A DNA stretch of 64,000 nucleotides from Brugia malayi (lineage: Eukaryota; Nematoda; Chromadorea; Rhabditida; Onchocercidae), in contig NW_025062478.1 in the NCBI RefSeq assembly GCF_000002995.4, positions 12,644,001 to 12,708,000 on the forward strand. Direction: 5' to 3'. A program made the translations under genes and the position numbers. Under the pieces are notes generated by a model that was not told the DNA's origin, made no database searches, and saw nothing but the letters and a program-made list of their open reading frames with translations. Shown here piece after piece: positions 1-12,098 of this stretch (positions within the stretch are counted from its first letter, which is position 1; every line of letters begins with the position of its first letter).

Positions 1-263
1 AACAACGAATTAAAAATAATGTCAAAAGAATAATATTTAAAAAAAAAAAAAAAAAAGCGAAAGAGAAAGAGAAAAGAAAAGTTCATCCATATAAAACAAT
101 TTGACAAATAAAACAAATCAAGAAAATTATTGAAAGAAAAAAAATGAAAAGACATTAAGACAAAAATATTTTATCTAAAATCTTTAGTGCGGAAATATTT
201 CTGCGACATTTTGCGCATTTATACAATAATGATAGGTTAACATTCAAATTGCCAAACATTTCA
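1..263. other. Unique left flank of the cluster
   Basis: AT-rich sequence with a poly-A run near 39-57 and no supported gene. It differs from the sequence found just upstream of the other copies of the next segment (before 8489, 12,725 and 20,956), so the left edge of the duplicated block lies at about 264. Confidence 0.6.
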
Positions 264-498
264 CTTCTTTTTGTTGTATTACATTCAGTGATAACGTCAA
301 TATATCTATCAGTAAATCGCAGAGTGTTCTAAACTGATTCTTTTCTTTTGCCTTTGCTATCATTGCTTACCAAATGAAAAATCAATAATGCATAGTTAAG
401 CACTGAGATTTTTTTGTGGGAGTTATTTCATCCAGTTGATGTTAAAATCATTTCACATGCATTAGTTCTCGAATTAAAAATATTTGCTACATTAGGTA
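264..498 (+). repeat. 235-bp junction repeat, copy 1 of 4
   Basis: This segment begins cttctttttgttgtattaca and recurs almost unchanged at about 8489-8722, 12,725-12,958 and 20,956-21,189. Each copy marks the start of a kinase block, either full or decayed. Copies 1 and 3 continue into a full sphingosine kinase; copies 2 and 4 continue into a decayed one. It is the likely crossover point of the tandem duplication. No coding content was seen. Confidence 0.8.
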
Positions 499-1434
499 AA
501 AAATTTCGTTTCATTTGTTTTTCTTTTTTGACTCAATAAAGTTTTTTTTTTTTAAGAAAGAAGTCAACCAATTGATGCTATATCCAAATAATTAAACAAT
601 TAAGATTTCCCGTATAATGTCTGGTTAATTTTTCAATTTCTAATTAATTTAGCAAAAAAAAAAGAAAATCGTTCAACTAAATTTTAGCGAAAATTGTAAC
701 ACAAATGAGTATTGTTTGTTTTTCAGGGAATAAAATTCTCTCAGATAATTCTTTTGATTATATAACTAAAGTATTTAATTTTCAAGCACTTTTCTCCTTT
801 TTTATATTCAGTATAAATTCAATCACAAAAAAAAAAGAAAGAAAACCGATGATTCCTTTTTCAAAATTATTTTTATTATACTAATATTAATAATTATCGT
901 TAATTTAATAAATAATATTTGGCATTTTAATACTCAAGATTTCAAATAATATTTTGAAATAATATTTATGCATTTATTTCAAATAAAAGAAAAAAGAATT
1001 TTTTTTTTTTTTTTCAAATTAAAATGTCAACAATGAAATATTGTTTATAATTTGCCATATTAATTCGTTTGTTTTTTTCAATACTGTACAAAGCTTTTTT
1101 CCCATTTTCACTTTTTTTTCCTGTTATTAGCATATTTTTTCCTCCCTTTTTTTTTTTTTTTTTATTATACTCTTTGCTTTTTTGAAATTAAGCAAAAAAT
1201 TTTTCATCCCTTACTAATTTCAAAGAATTTCTGCAAAATTCATTTTGTGATTAGGAAATGCTTTGTAAACAAATAGAATTCCCAATAGGGATCATCTGAA
1301 AGTTACAGTTCACTTTTATAAGTTTTTTCTTTTTTTTTTATTTTTTTTTGTAAATCTATTTAGAAGTAACTTTATGGATTTACTTTACTTAGAGTCATAC
1401 TACTGCAATCATTGGTCTATCATAAACGAATGGA

Positions 1435-4400
1435 ATGGGTGCAGGAACGTCAAAAATTAATTATAATGATTTCGTGCCATACAAGGACTTAGTAAATGAT
1501 TTGGTATATGAAATTAATAATTTCGTCCATATCAACAAAAAACGATATAAAATAGATGCATGTTTACAAAGTAATGATGAAATACGTCTTAAATTTACCG
1601 AAAATTGCTTCATGCCGATGAAATATGATGACATTTTAATGTCAAAATGCACAAGAAATCGTATGCTTTTACTTATTTCATTTCTTTTTTCTTTTAATTT
1701 CATTTTAACAAAAAAGAGAAAATGATGAGAATTACCTTTTTTTTTTTTTTTAAAGTATCATCATATTAACTTATTTGAAATTGCAACATTTTGAACAATT
1801 TGATAAAATATCATTCTATCACTTCATTATAATGTAAGAAGAAAAAATATTATAAATGGTATCAAAGTTGAACTTTTGAATGTATACATAAATGAATGAA
1901 TGCTTGAGAAGAAATAATGAACAATTGCATTCCACTTGAGTTAATGACACACAATTGTCTAATGTTTTTCGTCTTACTTCATTTCATAAATTCAATTATT
2001 ATATTATTAGGCTTATCACTTCTATCCTGTTAATTGAGTTGTTTACGAATAAATATTGAATTTTTAACTTAAGATATAAATAAAAAATTTTAACCTTGGA
2101 ATAATAACAAAATTCTAAATTTTTATTGGTTATAAAAAAAGCTAGAAATAGTGATTAAATTGTAGTAATCTTGTAAAATATCATTTGATCTTATTTAATT
2201 TCATAACTTTTTTTTTCAAATGGCAATTCATCAACAAAATTATTTCAGAGATTGTTAATGGGATAAACGAATGGCAGCTTATTTTAATAATTTTTCCTGT
2301 CATTAAAAAACGACGTCGTTTTGTTCGAGTTACTTTAACTTTTAGCTGTGAAGATACAGCAAAATATGCTGATAAATTCATTGCCACAAAAATTACAGCA
2401 GCAAGAGCACGTATGTAAATTTTTTATCATTTTTAAATTCAGAATGCTAAATATTAATTAGTGGAAAATGGATTATAAAATATTGGTTATAAACGAAAAC
2501 AGGTAGCTTGTAATAATAATAATAACAGATATATCGTCTACCGCAATGGTAATAATGTTAGAAAAAAAAAAGTAACAGACCAATATTTTTCCTTAGTATA
2601 ACTTAGCAATAAAAATTTGTAATTTAAAAAATAAATCACGATTTATCAATTTATCAACTTTCAGCACATCTAATCACCTGTGTTATAAGGCCACGTCGCC
2701 ATATATTGGTTATTGTTAATCCTTTCAGTGGCCAGAAACGTGGATTGAAATTATGGGAAACACATGTTGAACCAATTTTAAAAATTGCCAACATTGATTA
2801 TGATATTGTTAAAACAAGTTCATTAGTTTCTTTCCATTTTTGTTTACTCTTTTTTTTTTCTTTTGTCTATAAATTTATCAAAATTATACAGTTTCTTTTT
2901 TTTTTTTTTTTTAATTCGCTGATTGGATCAATCAATTTTTACTAAAGTTTTTTTTTTTTTAATAGCAATTTTTCGACAATTTAATAAACTTTCAAAAATT
3001 TCAAGTTCATCGGAAGCATGCAGTTGAAATAGCAAAAAATCTTATACTCGATAATTATGACGCTGTAGCTGCTATTAGTGGTGATGGATTGATACTGGAA
3101 GTAATATCAGGTTTGCTAATGCGACAGGATCGTGAACGGGCACTAAAGATGCCATTAGCTCATATACCTGGTGGTACAAGTAATGGACTTGCAGCCAGCA
3201 TATGTTTCCAGTGCAAGTAAAGCATACTATTTGCACTTTTATTTTCAGTTTTTTTTTTTCTCTAAATGAAAATGTTGAAATTTTTTTCCTTTTTCCTTAA
3301 TCGCTCATTGCTTTATTTAGCAAACTAAGAAGTGAAATTACCGTTAACAGCTAATTTACAATTTACAGATCATTCCGTTAATGTTATTAATTTTCAGTGA
3401 ACCATTCTCACCACGTGGAATTTTTTGTACCGAAATGGCCATAATGTTAGCACGGCCACGTTATCTTCCGTTACGTATTAATCATGTGCAGACAGAACAT
3501 GATGGTAGCAAAGCGATGTTCATGTCGCTTACGTGGGGTCTTATTGCTGATATTGGTTCGTTTCACTTCATTTTTATTCGCTGATTTCAAATTAATTGTT
3601 GTGTCCTATGTATCATTTGATATTCTTCTTTTTTTTTTTTTTTTTTTTCCAATGCAAGCTTTAGAATATTTTAAAAAACCGTAAATATCATTTATATGAT
3701 TATAACGTGAAATATTTCATTTAATAAAAAAAAAAGTAATTTAGGGCATTAATAGATAAATATGTTAAATACTCTATTAGATATATCGCAGGTTTCATCG
3801 ATATGAGGCAGAATATTCTATAGTAAAAAATACGATTATAAATTTTTGGTCATACAATTCTTATAATATATGATTCGTTGATTACAACATGTGTCATTAA
3901 TAAAGTGGGCAGTGATATGTTTGTTTCATTATTGTTAAATTAAAATCAAATTATTCATCAAATTCTTTGTGTATATCCATGTGAAGTTGTTTAATTAGTG
4001 TTAGCAAATTGAAGATATCGGAAGTGAACGTTTTCGTTGGGCAGGTATGGCACGACTGCATATGGAAGCCTTTCTGCGAGTAGCAAGTTATTCTTTTAGC
4101 ATTAAAAAAAAAAGACGAAAAGATGACAAATCATCGACTTCAATTATTGTTTTTTTTTTATCCTTTAAAGAAAATTTGACACGATCGCTTTCCAGAATTA
4201 CCGCATGTTGCTCGCTACAAAGGCAGGATTTCATATTTGCCAGTTCTTGGCAATGTTTTGCAATGCCCGGCAAAATTATGGTAGTTTTTTTGTTCTTTGT
4301 TTTAGTTGTTTTCTTTTTTTGCTCAAGAAATTTCTTTTTAAAAATCAAAATGAATTTTTCACTGTTTTAAATATGAACTTTGACTCAAACATAAGAGTTT

Positions 4401-6140
4401 TAATATTTAGCCTTTGTTTAAACTGTTATTATTTGCTAAGTTGGGTTAGCATTTAATATTAAAGCTTTCAATGGGCAGTGAACTTTATTGCTTTATCTAA
4501 TCATAAAATAATATATGATGAAAAGCTATTATCACAATAATTTATTTTACAAGAAGGAAGACTAAATGATTTCAGGAATGATTTAGAAAACTATACCAAA
4601 GGTCATTTTGAATATCGACCCGTTGAGAATTTCATAGATCATGAAGGCAGTGAAGCAGGTGGTAGCATCAGTAATAGCTTCTCGGATATTTTTAGAAGCG
4701 ATAATCTTATCCAAGTATAACGTTTTATTCCTGATTGTTTGAAACCAATCAGTTCAAATCAACGTGAAAGAAGGGAGTGAAATGTGGGGTGCTGTGTAAA
4801 TACAAGGATTAAAGATTTTTCTAAAACAATCAAGAAAGAATTTAAAATTTGGTTTGAAATGAAAACATTTCTTAATAACAAATGACAGTTGGAATCAGTC
4901 AGTAGTCAAATTCAATTTATTGGTTACAAAGAAATGTTGCTTCTCAGTTATCCGATCTTATTTTTTATTAAAGGTTAAACATTTTGTTGTCCAAATTTAG
5001 CATCTCTTTATTTTTATTTTTATTTTTTTTCTTTTGTCAGATTAAACTGAATATAAATAATTCTCTAGAATTTAATAAAAATGAAAAAATCCGTAGATGC
5101 CTCCGCTTTGTGAACCGGTTGGATCTGATTGGAATATGCTAGAAGGTTACTTCGTTTACGTTTGTTTGACAAGCCTTTCTCATTTGGGTAAGTTCTTCCT
5201 TAACATCTTCAATTTCGTCCATTCCGAAATCTGAAGTTGATATACATTTTCATCATCATTTTTTTTTTTTTTTTTTCGGAATAAATTTTTAGTACATTAG
5301 ATGTTTACTCATTAGGCATTAAATGATGGATGGATTAATTTATTTTTTAAAAAGTTGTTAAATCGTCTGTTCATTAACTGACAATTTGTCGATAGTCGAT
5401 AGTCATCCGACAGTCGATATTTGGTCGAAAATACTTAATATGAATTTCAGTTAGTTGAATTAAATGTCATTTTTAGTCATTAACTTATTCAATCATTGAT
5501 GACGAATAGTTCGTCATTCGAAAAAGTAACAGGGATTGATTGTAACAGGAAACTATCATGCATAAAATCATTAGTATTAAGTGTATTTGAAAATTATATC
5601 CGGAAACAAGCAAAATGAATCTTTATTACACTTTATGTTGATATTCATTCGATAAAAGAAAGAGAATGAAAGACGATTATTAAAAGCATTTTTTATTCGT
5701 AATTCAGGAAGTGATGTGCCTTATCTTCCATGTGCTCGTTTGGATGATGACTTCCTATATTTAACATATGTCGATTGGAGCAATGTTAAATCACGATTTG
5801 ATTTTGCCAAAATGATGCTTGGAATAAACGACTGCTCACATTTGACTTATTCTTTTTTGCAGGTTATTTGAATTTGTTTAAATTTCAATTAAAGAAAATG
5901 ATAAGGACATATGCAAAATATGTACCTTCTTACCATTCTTGTTTAGTACCTTTAATTTTGAAAAAGTTTTACAATGAGGAATTGCAGATAGTTCCAGTCC
6001 GAGCTTGTCGTGTAGAGCCATTAGGCAATTCTGGCGGTTACATAGCCATAGATGGCGAACCGATAACTTCTGGTTCAGCATTTCAAGTGATGCCAACCCG
6101 ACATTGTGCAACAGTTATTGGACGGAACCGACGTTGCTGA
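1435..6140 (+). CDS. sphk: Sphingosine kinase, full copy 1
   Basis: Lipid kinase that phosphorylates sphingosine to sphingosine-1-phosphate. My spliced model has eleven exons: 1435-1660, 2249-2410, 2665-2817, 3006-3216, 3398-3555, 4015-4086, 4196-4280, 4576-4714, 5097-5187, 5708-5862 and 5988-6140. Every junction keeps phase, giving 534 residues. Visible family motifs are VIVNPFSG (about residues 145-152), SGDG (205-208, carrying the catalytic Asp), the glycine-rich IPGGTSNGLA (234-243), and the C-terminal block around HLG and YIAIDGEP, which matches the last SPHK conserved region. Exon 8 is a low-complexity linker, as often seen in this family. The ATG at 1435 is chosen because an ATG at 1430 is in another frame and soon stops. 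The start MGAGTS fits an N-myristoylation signal. Some acceptors (exons 4, 6 and 9) are weak, so those boundaries are less certain. Confidence 0.88.
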
Positions 6141-6898
6141 TTACTATCAGTAACTGATAGGACTTTACCGCCGTCTTTTTTTTTTTTTTTTTTTTTTTTC
6201 AATTGGTATTCATTTGACAGCTAACTTTATCACATTATATGTTATATACGATGGCCGTAAAAAATTTAATAAGCTTAATTTACACATATACATACAAAGC
6301 AAATTTGAAAATTAAGTCTGAAAATGAAGTCCAGGCGAAAAACTTGATGAATTTGTAGATCAATATTATCAATTATAGGAGATAGTCTTCCACTTAATAT
6401 TTCCAAAGATTTGAAAATCTGGAAACACTGAAGTGAAATGAAATAAAATTGCAAAAAATGTCACAACTGCTTTGCATAAATTATTTTTAACAATGCAATA
6501 TATCAGCTTAAATGAAACAATTTAGTATAAAGGATTAAACAATGGTTATTATTATTATTTTATATTATATTATTAACGTCAATACACGTAGTTTGCCATT
6601 TCCATCTGAATTACCATTTTTATACATACGATTCTCCAACAACACTTAACAGAAGTGATCAGGTGGCTTCTGTCAAACTCACTTCAACAAATTTCATTCA
6701 TTTATTTCGACAGAGGATGTCATCCTCGTTCCAGAGTTTTGTCTTATGAGAAGAATTGTGGGATTCGATCATAAATTTGTAAATAATTTAACATATTTAG
6801 AAAAGCTTTTAGTTGGAAGAATTTCTCTTTTGTGTATTTGTTAAACGGCAGCGATATTATTTATGCGTAACTGGTCAGTAAATTTCAGTGCTTTTCAG
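6141..6898 (+). other. Kinase-ZNF spacer, ZNF upstream region
   Basis: This holds the kinase 3' end, a poly-T tract at about 6177-6199, and AT-rich sequence up to a strong acceptor (gcttttcag, ending 6898). The stretch from about 6390 to 6890 is conserved, in diverged form, upstream of all the right-cluster ZNF genes, so it probably contains the ZNF promoter. No separate gene was seen. Confidence 0.5.
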
Positions 6899-6925
6899 AA
6901 TTGGCAAGAAATTATTCTCATTGAT

Positions 6926-7862
6926 ATGCATTTCATCTATTTCGTCTTCCTCTTCTTCCAATTGAGCAATATTCAAACTACTGTAAGTTCACCTAAAGTT
7001 AATAAAATGCAACATAGCGCTGCAATACCAAAAGATTTAATTTTTTTTTTTTTTTTTTTTTGCGTAGTGTGAGACTGATAATTTCATATCATTTGAGGCA
7101 GCACAAACGGACCAAACAGAACCCCTGGATTTATCAATATCAAAAGTGAAAGAGGTGGGGAGTAAATCGCAAAGCTTCTCAGTGGAGGGAGTGAGTGATG
7201 AAGGAATTAAACCGCTGTTACGGCTCGTTCCAATCGAAACACTGATGGAAGTAGCGGAACTATCAAAGCAAAGAGAATGCCTAAGAAAGAAACGGCTCTG
7301 TAATGTATGTCAGAAGGAAGTAGTAAATATGAAAGTACATATGATAACTCATACCGGTGAGAAGCCGTATAGTTGTTCGATATGCAAAAAGAATTTCATC
7401 CAGTTCATTGATATGAAAAGGCATAGGGTGACTCATACCGGTGAGAAGCCGTATAGTTGTTCGATATGCAAAAAGAATTTCACTCAGTGCGGTTACATGA
7501 AAATACATATGTTAACACATACCGGTGAGAAGCCGCACAGTTGTTCGATATGCAAAAAGAATTTCACTCAGTGCGGTTACATGAAAAGACATATGTTAAC
7601 ACATACCGGTGAGAAGCCGCACAGTTGTTCGATATGCAAAAAGAATTTCACTCAGTTCGGGAATATGAAAGAACATATGATGACTCATACCGGTGAGAAG
7701 CCGTACAGTTGTCCGATATGCGGAAAATGTTCCTCACGAAAACAGGATTTGCAGACTCACATGGTAACTCATGACATGAATAGACCTGTCTACCACTGCA
7801 CTGTATGCAGCAAGAGTTTCACGAATAAAATGAGCTTGAAATCGCACATGCTCAAGCATTAG
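6926..7862 (+). CDS. C2H2 zinc-finger protein ZNF-1
   Basis: Predicted nuclear DNA-binding repressor. The two-exon model (6926-6982 and 7098-7862) gives 273 residues. Exon 1 lies after acceptor gcttttcag|AATTGG, which looks like a trans-splice site, and encodes a short hydrophobic stretch. The same frame and splice phase are kept in every paralog here, which supports it, but a 5'UTR role with a later start is possible. Residues 28-32 are PLDLS, the CtBP-binding motif type. A basic patch (LRKKR) precedes a shortened C2H2-like motif (only 9 residues between the Cys and His pairs). Six canonical fingers with TGEKP linkers follow. Fingers 2 to 5 are 84-bp units nearly identical outside helix positions, for example QCGYMKI, QCGYMKR and QFGNMKE. 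The penultimate finger (CPICGKCSS) lacks the usual core Phe. An AATAAA signal lies at 8069-8074. Confidence 0.85.
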
Positions 7863-8488
7863 TGCTTGCACTTTATACTTTAAATAGAAGAAATACACAT
7901 TACTGTTTCTGTTTTGTTGATTATTTATATTTTTTATCAGTCAATTTTGTGTCACCTATTCTTATATATCAATTATTATCTTTCGCTGTCTTTTTCATTG
8001 CATGCCTTTTGGTTTTATATCTATATTGTGTCATATCTTTCCCACTTCTTTGTTTTTAGTTTTGTCAGAATAAATTAATTTCCTGGCGGTACATACATAA
8101 CAAACAAGTAACCTTGCATGCTATAAAATGAGGAACTTGTAAATAAGTACCACTGTTAAATACTAATGAAGGGAAATTGCTCAAATGTATTCCTCGCTCG
8201 ATTACTGCATAAGTAACATGGAAGTAAATTTTTGGGAAAGAAAAGAAACTCAACTATAACATTTCAATAAAGTTATATATCTGTAAGGTTATGAAATTAT
8301 ACGAAAAGGTTAATTTATTTCACTTGTCAATTTACATTCGAAATTCTATTTCAATTGTTTTATTTGCATTAAACTTCCACTTAATTAGGATATTTGATAA
8401 TCTAACCCAACATTCAATTCATATCAATGAATAACAGTATTAGCTAGCTTTTTATTACTTTAAAATGAATAAACTGGGTGAAAAAAGT
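7863..8488 (+). other. 3' flank cassette shared by most ZNF genes
   Basis: This contains the poly-A signal AATAAA (8069-8074). It is nearly identical at 12,099-12,724 and 20,330-20,955, and recurs in diverged form after ZNF-b, -c and -d. Small open frames inside it are paralog-conserved only because the DNA itself was duplicated; nothing indicates they are translated. Confidence 0.6.
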
Positions 8489-8998
8489 CCCTTCTTTTTG
8501 TTGTATTACATTCAGTGATAACGTCAATATATCTATCAGTAAATCGCAGAGTGTTCTAAACTGATTCTTTTCTTTTGCCTTTGCTATCATTGCTTACCAA
8601 ATGAAAAATCAATAATGCATAGTTAAGCACTGAGATTTTTTTGTGGGAGTTATTTCATCCAGTTGATGTTAAAACCATTTCACATGCATTAGTTCTCGAA
8701 TTAAAAATATTTGCTACATTAGTCCCTGAGTAAAATTACTTGTTGCATTAGTTTCCGAAGTAATTTTCTTTTTAACTGTAATCTTCTTTTTGGCGAAAAT
8801 TTTTGTTTTTTTTGTTTTCTTTTTTTTTTTTTCTGGGAAAAATCAAAAACTATTAATTTTTTTAAAAAAAGTGATTTCTCAAAAATTTCATTCTCTTTTT
8901 TTTAAAGTAATTATCAATCAATACTTTTTCTATGATTTCTAAATTTATTTTTTTATGATTTTTAAATTTAGGGAGATTTCAAATTATGCAAATTTCTG

Positions 8999-10260
8999 AG
9001 TGTTAAATATTAATTAGTGGAAAATGGATGATAAAATATTGGTTATAAACAAGAACAGATACTTGTAATAGTAATGTAACAGTAATAAATATATTGTCTA
9101 CTGAGGCTCATTTCAACAAGATTATATGGTATATATTATTTGAAATAAGACTCAATTGCTAAATACACTGATATTTAATTTTAAATTATTACTGCCACAA
9201 ATGGCAGAAAGAGTAAGCATGATCTTTTCTTTTCATACAATCAAATAATACACGAAACCATTAATCAATGGATTATTTAATTAATAAATTATAGCAATAA
9301 AAAATAAAAGCATGCTCAATTTTTGCTAATAAAAAATTTATTCATTTAATTAAAAAAATGACACTTACTATATTAAACACTATACATATAGTTTTGCTAA
9401 GGGAATACTTCTGATTAATATCTCTATTAAATAAAATTTTGTAGTAGCAATTTTTCGACAATTTAACAAACTTTAAAAAGTTTCAAGTTCATGAAAAGCA
9501 TGCAGTTGAAATAGCAAAAAATTTTACAGTCAATAATTATTACACTGTAGCTGCTACTAGTGATAATAGATTTATACTGGAAGTAATATCAGGTCAGGTT
9601 TGCTAATACAACATGATCATGAACGGGCACTAAAGATGCCATCAGCTTGTGTACCACAGCCAGCATATGTTTTCAGTGCAAGTAAGACATACTATTTGCT
9701 TTTTTACTTTCAGCATTTCTTTTTAAGTGAAAGTTTCAAAATTTTTTCTTTTTTCTATATCTAATCACCGATTATTTAGTAAACTGTAAAGTAAAATCAC
9801 AGCTAATTTACAATTTACAGATCATTCCGTTAATGTTATTAATTTTCAGTGAACCATTCTCACCACGCGGAATTTTTTGTACCGAAATGGCCATAATGTT
9901 AGCACGGCCACGTTATCTTCCGTTACGTATTAATCATGTGCAGACAGAACATAATGGTAGCAAAACTTTTTTAAGGGGGGAGGGGGGTGGGGAGTGAACT
10001 TTATTGTTTTATCTGATAATATTGCTAATTAAAGTAATATATCATGAGTCATATAATGTATATTAAAGTCATATAATGTAATATATACATTTCTAAAGGG
10101 TTGCTTAATCGTCTGTCTATTGAGTGTAGAACTTTGCGAACCTATCATCATCCAGTCAATACTTGATCGAAAGTACTTAATATGAATTTCAATTAATTGA
10201 ATTGAATCTTTTTTTGGTCACTAGCTTATTCACTTATTCTAGTTGTGGCTAAGTCTATCT
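8999..10260 (+). pseudogene. Decayed sphingosine kinase, copy 1
   Basis: Collinear remnants of the full kinase. 8999-9100 matches its intron 2, 9440-9680 matches exon 4, 9844-9968 matches exon 5, and 9994-10,260 matches intron 7-9 pieces separated by deletions. Exons 1-3 and 6-11 are missing. In exon 4 the SGDG catalytic motif reads S-D-N-R, and the IPGGTSNG segment is deleted, so the ATP site is lost. Exon 5, by contrast, is almost unchanged until about 9964, where it jumps through a G-rich filler to sequence matching about 4475 of the full gene. No functional kinase can come from it; a transcribed remnant is possible. Confidence 0.85.
9975..9994 (+). other. G-rich tract at deletion junction
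   Basis: G6-A-G6-T-G4-A-G lies exactly where the decayed kinase exon 5 joins sequence from about 960 bp further along the parent gene. It is absent from the intact kinase. The copy at about 22,442-22,460 has one G fewer. It has enough G-runs to form a G-quadruplex. Confidence 0.7.
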
Positions 10261-11320
10261 GCGAACAATTCTTTACTCAAATAAATGACGGAAATTGACT
10301 TTAATATAACAAATTGTCAACACCTAACTTGCCGAATAAAATCAAATTATAATATGCCTCATTAAAATAGCATTAGACCATAAGATTAAAGATTTTATTA
10401 ATTGAATATTCTTTAGACAAATATATATCAAAAATCTATTATTTAAGCAATCATTTATCAACACTCATCTTCCAGTTGTAGCTGAACCTATCTGCATTGT
10501 TTAGAATTTTATAGCTGTTAACAAGGGATGTGTGCATTATTTAAAATGTTCATCACATCATATGTTGTATACGATGACTGTATGAAAATTGAATAAGCCT
10601 AATTTATACACATGCATACAAAGCAAATTTGGAAATTAAGTTTAAAAATGAAGCCGAAACCAAAGATTTGATGAAATCATTTAGTATTTATAAATTAGTA
10701 TTATCAGTTATAAGAGATTCAGTAATGTAGTTTTCCATTCATGCTAATATTCTCAAAGATTTGAAAATATAAAAAATCGGAACGAAATGATGAAATAAAA
10801 TTACAAAAAATATCACAACTGCTTTGCATAAATTATCTTCAACAATGCAATATAGCAGCTAAAATAAAATAATTCAATATAAAGGATTAAACAGTGACTA
10901 TTTTTACATATAATATTATCAAGTCAATTATTACTACTATACATATATTATTATACGTGAATGTGACTTATCAATACACGTAGTTTACCACTCCCATATG
11001 AATAAGCATTTATACATATGATTCTCTAACAATCCCTTATAGAATCGTGTGACCTGCGTCAAATTCGCTTTTATAAAATTCATCTAGCAAGTTCTACTTC
11101 ATTTATTTCGGTGGGGAATGATCACTTTTCATAGTTCTGAATTATGAGAAAGAATTTGGGAATCAATGATTACTTTGTAAATAATCTGATATACTTAGAA
11201 AAACATTTACTTGGACAAATTTCTCCTTTGTACATTTGTCAAACAGTAACCGTGTTATTTCGTATGAATTTGAAATTTTTGAATATTTGAATGTTTTTCA
11301 GAATTGGTAAGAATTATTCT
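10261..11320 (+). other. Diverged ZNF upstream region
   Basis: Sequence resembling 6220-6890 of the full block, for example the atatgttgtatacgatgact stretch near 10,561, but more diverged. It ends at acceptor tttttcag|AATTGG (about 11,320). It is the probable promoter of ZNF-2. No gene was seen. Confidence 0.5.
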
Positions 11321-11327
11321 CATTGGC

Positions 11328-12098
11328 ATGCATTTCATCTATTTTTTCTTCCTCTTCTTCCAATTGAGCAATATTCAAACTACTGTAAGTTCACCTAAAG
11401 TTAATAAAATGCAACATAGCGCTGCAATACCAAAAGATTTAAATTTTTTTTTTTTTTTTTTTTTTGCGTAGTGTGAGACTGATAATTTCATATCATTTGA
11501 GGCAGCACAAACGGACCAAACAGAACCCCTGGATTTATCAATATCAAAAGTGAAAGAGGTGGGGAGTAAATCGCAAAGCTTATCAGTGGAGGGAGTGAGT
11601 GATGAAGGAATTAAACCGCTGTTACGGCTCGTTCCAATCGAAACACTGATGGAAGTAGTGGAACTATCAAAGCAAAGAGAATGCCTAAGAAAGAAACGGC
11701 TCTGTAATGTATGTCAGAAGGAAGTAGTAAATATGAAAGTACATATGATAACTCATACCGGTGAGAAGCCGTACAGTTGTTCGATATGCAAAAAGAATTT
11801 CACTCAACTCGGGAATATGAAAATGCATATGTTGACACATACCGGTGAGAAGCCGTACAGTTGTCCGATATGCAAAAAAAATTTTACTCAGTTTGTACAT
11901 ATGAAAGAACATATGATGACTCATGCCGGTGAGAAGCCGTACAGTTGTCCGATATGCGGAAAATGTTCCTCACGAAAACAGGATTTGCAGGCTCACATGG
12001 TAACTCATGACATGAATAGACCTGTCTACCACTGCACTGTATGCAGTAAGGGTTTCATGAATAAAAAGAGCTTGAAATCACACATGCTCAAGCATTAG
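11328..12098 (+). CDS. C2H2 zinc-finger protein ZNF-2 (chimeric)
   Basis: Same two-exon design as ZNF-1: 11,328-11,384 and 11,502-12,098, 217 residues. It keeps the PLDLS motif, the basic LRKKR patch and the shortened first C2H2-like motif, then four canonical fingers with helices QLGNMKM, QFVHMKE, RKQDLQA and NKKSLKS. One linker is AGEKP instead of TGEKP. The 5' half is almost the same as ZNF-4, while the second-last finger (CPICGKCSSRKQ) and the 3' flank match ZNF-1/ZNF-3. It therefore looks like a recombination product within the finger array. The poly-A signal AATAAA is at about 12,305. Confidence 0.85.

Noticed and set aside
4088..4348. Antisense open frame across kinase exons 6-7, longer in copy 2
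   Set aside because: Length changes with a one-base intronic homopolymer difference; it is a shadow of the kinase gene.
7862..8059. Open frame in the ZNF 3' flank, repeated in several copies
   Set aside because: It overlaps the ZNF stop and lies in the 3'UTR; its repetition is explained by DNA duplication.
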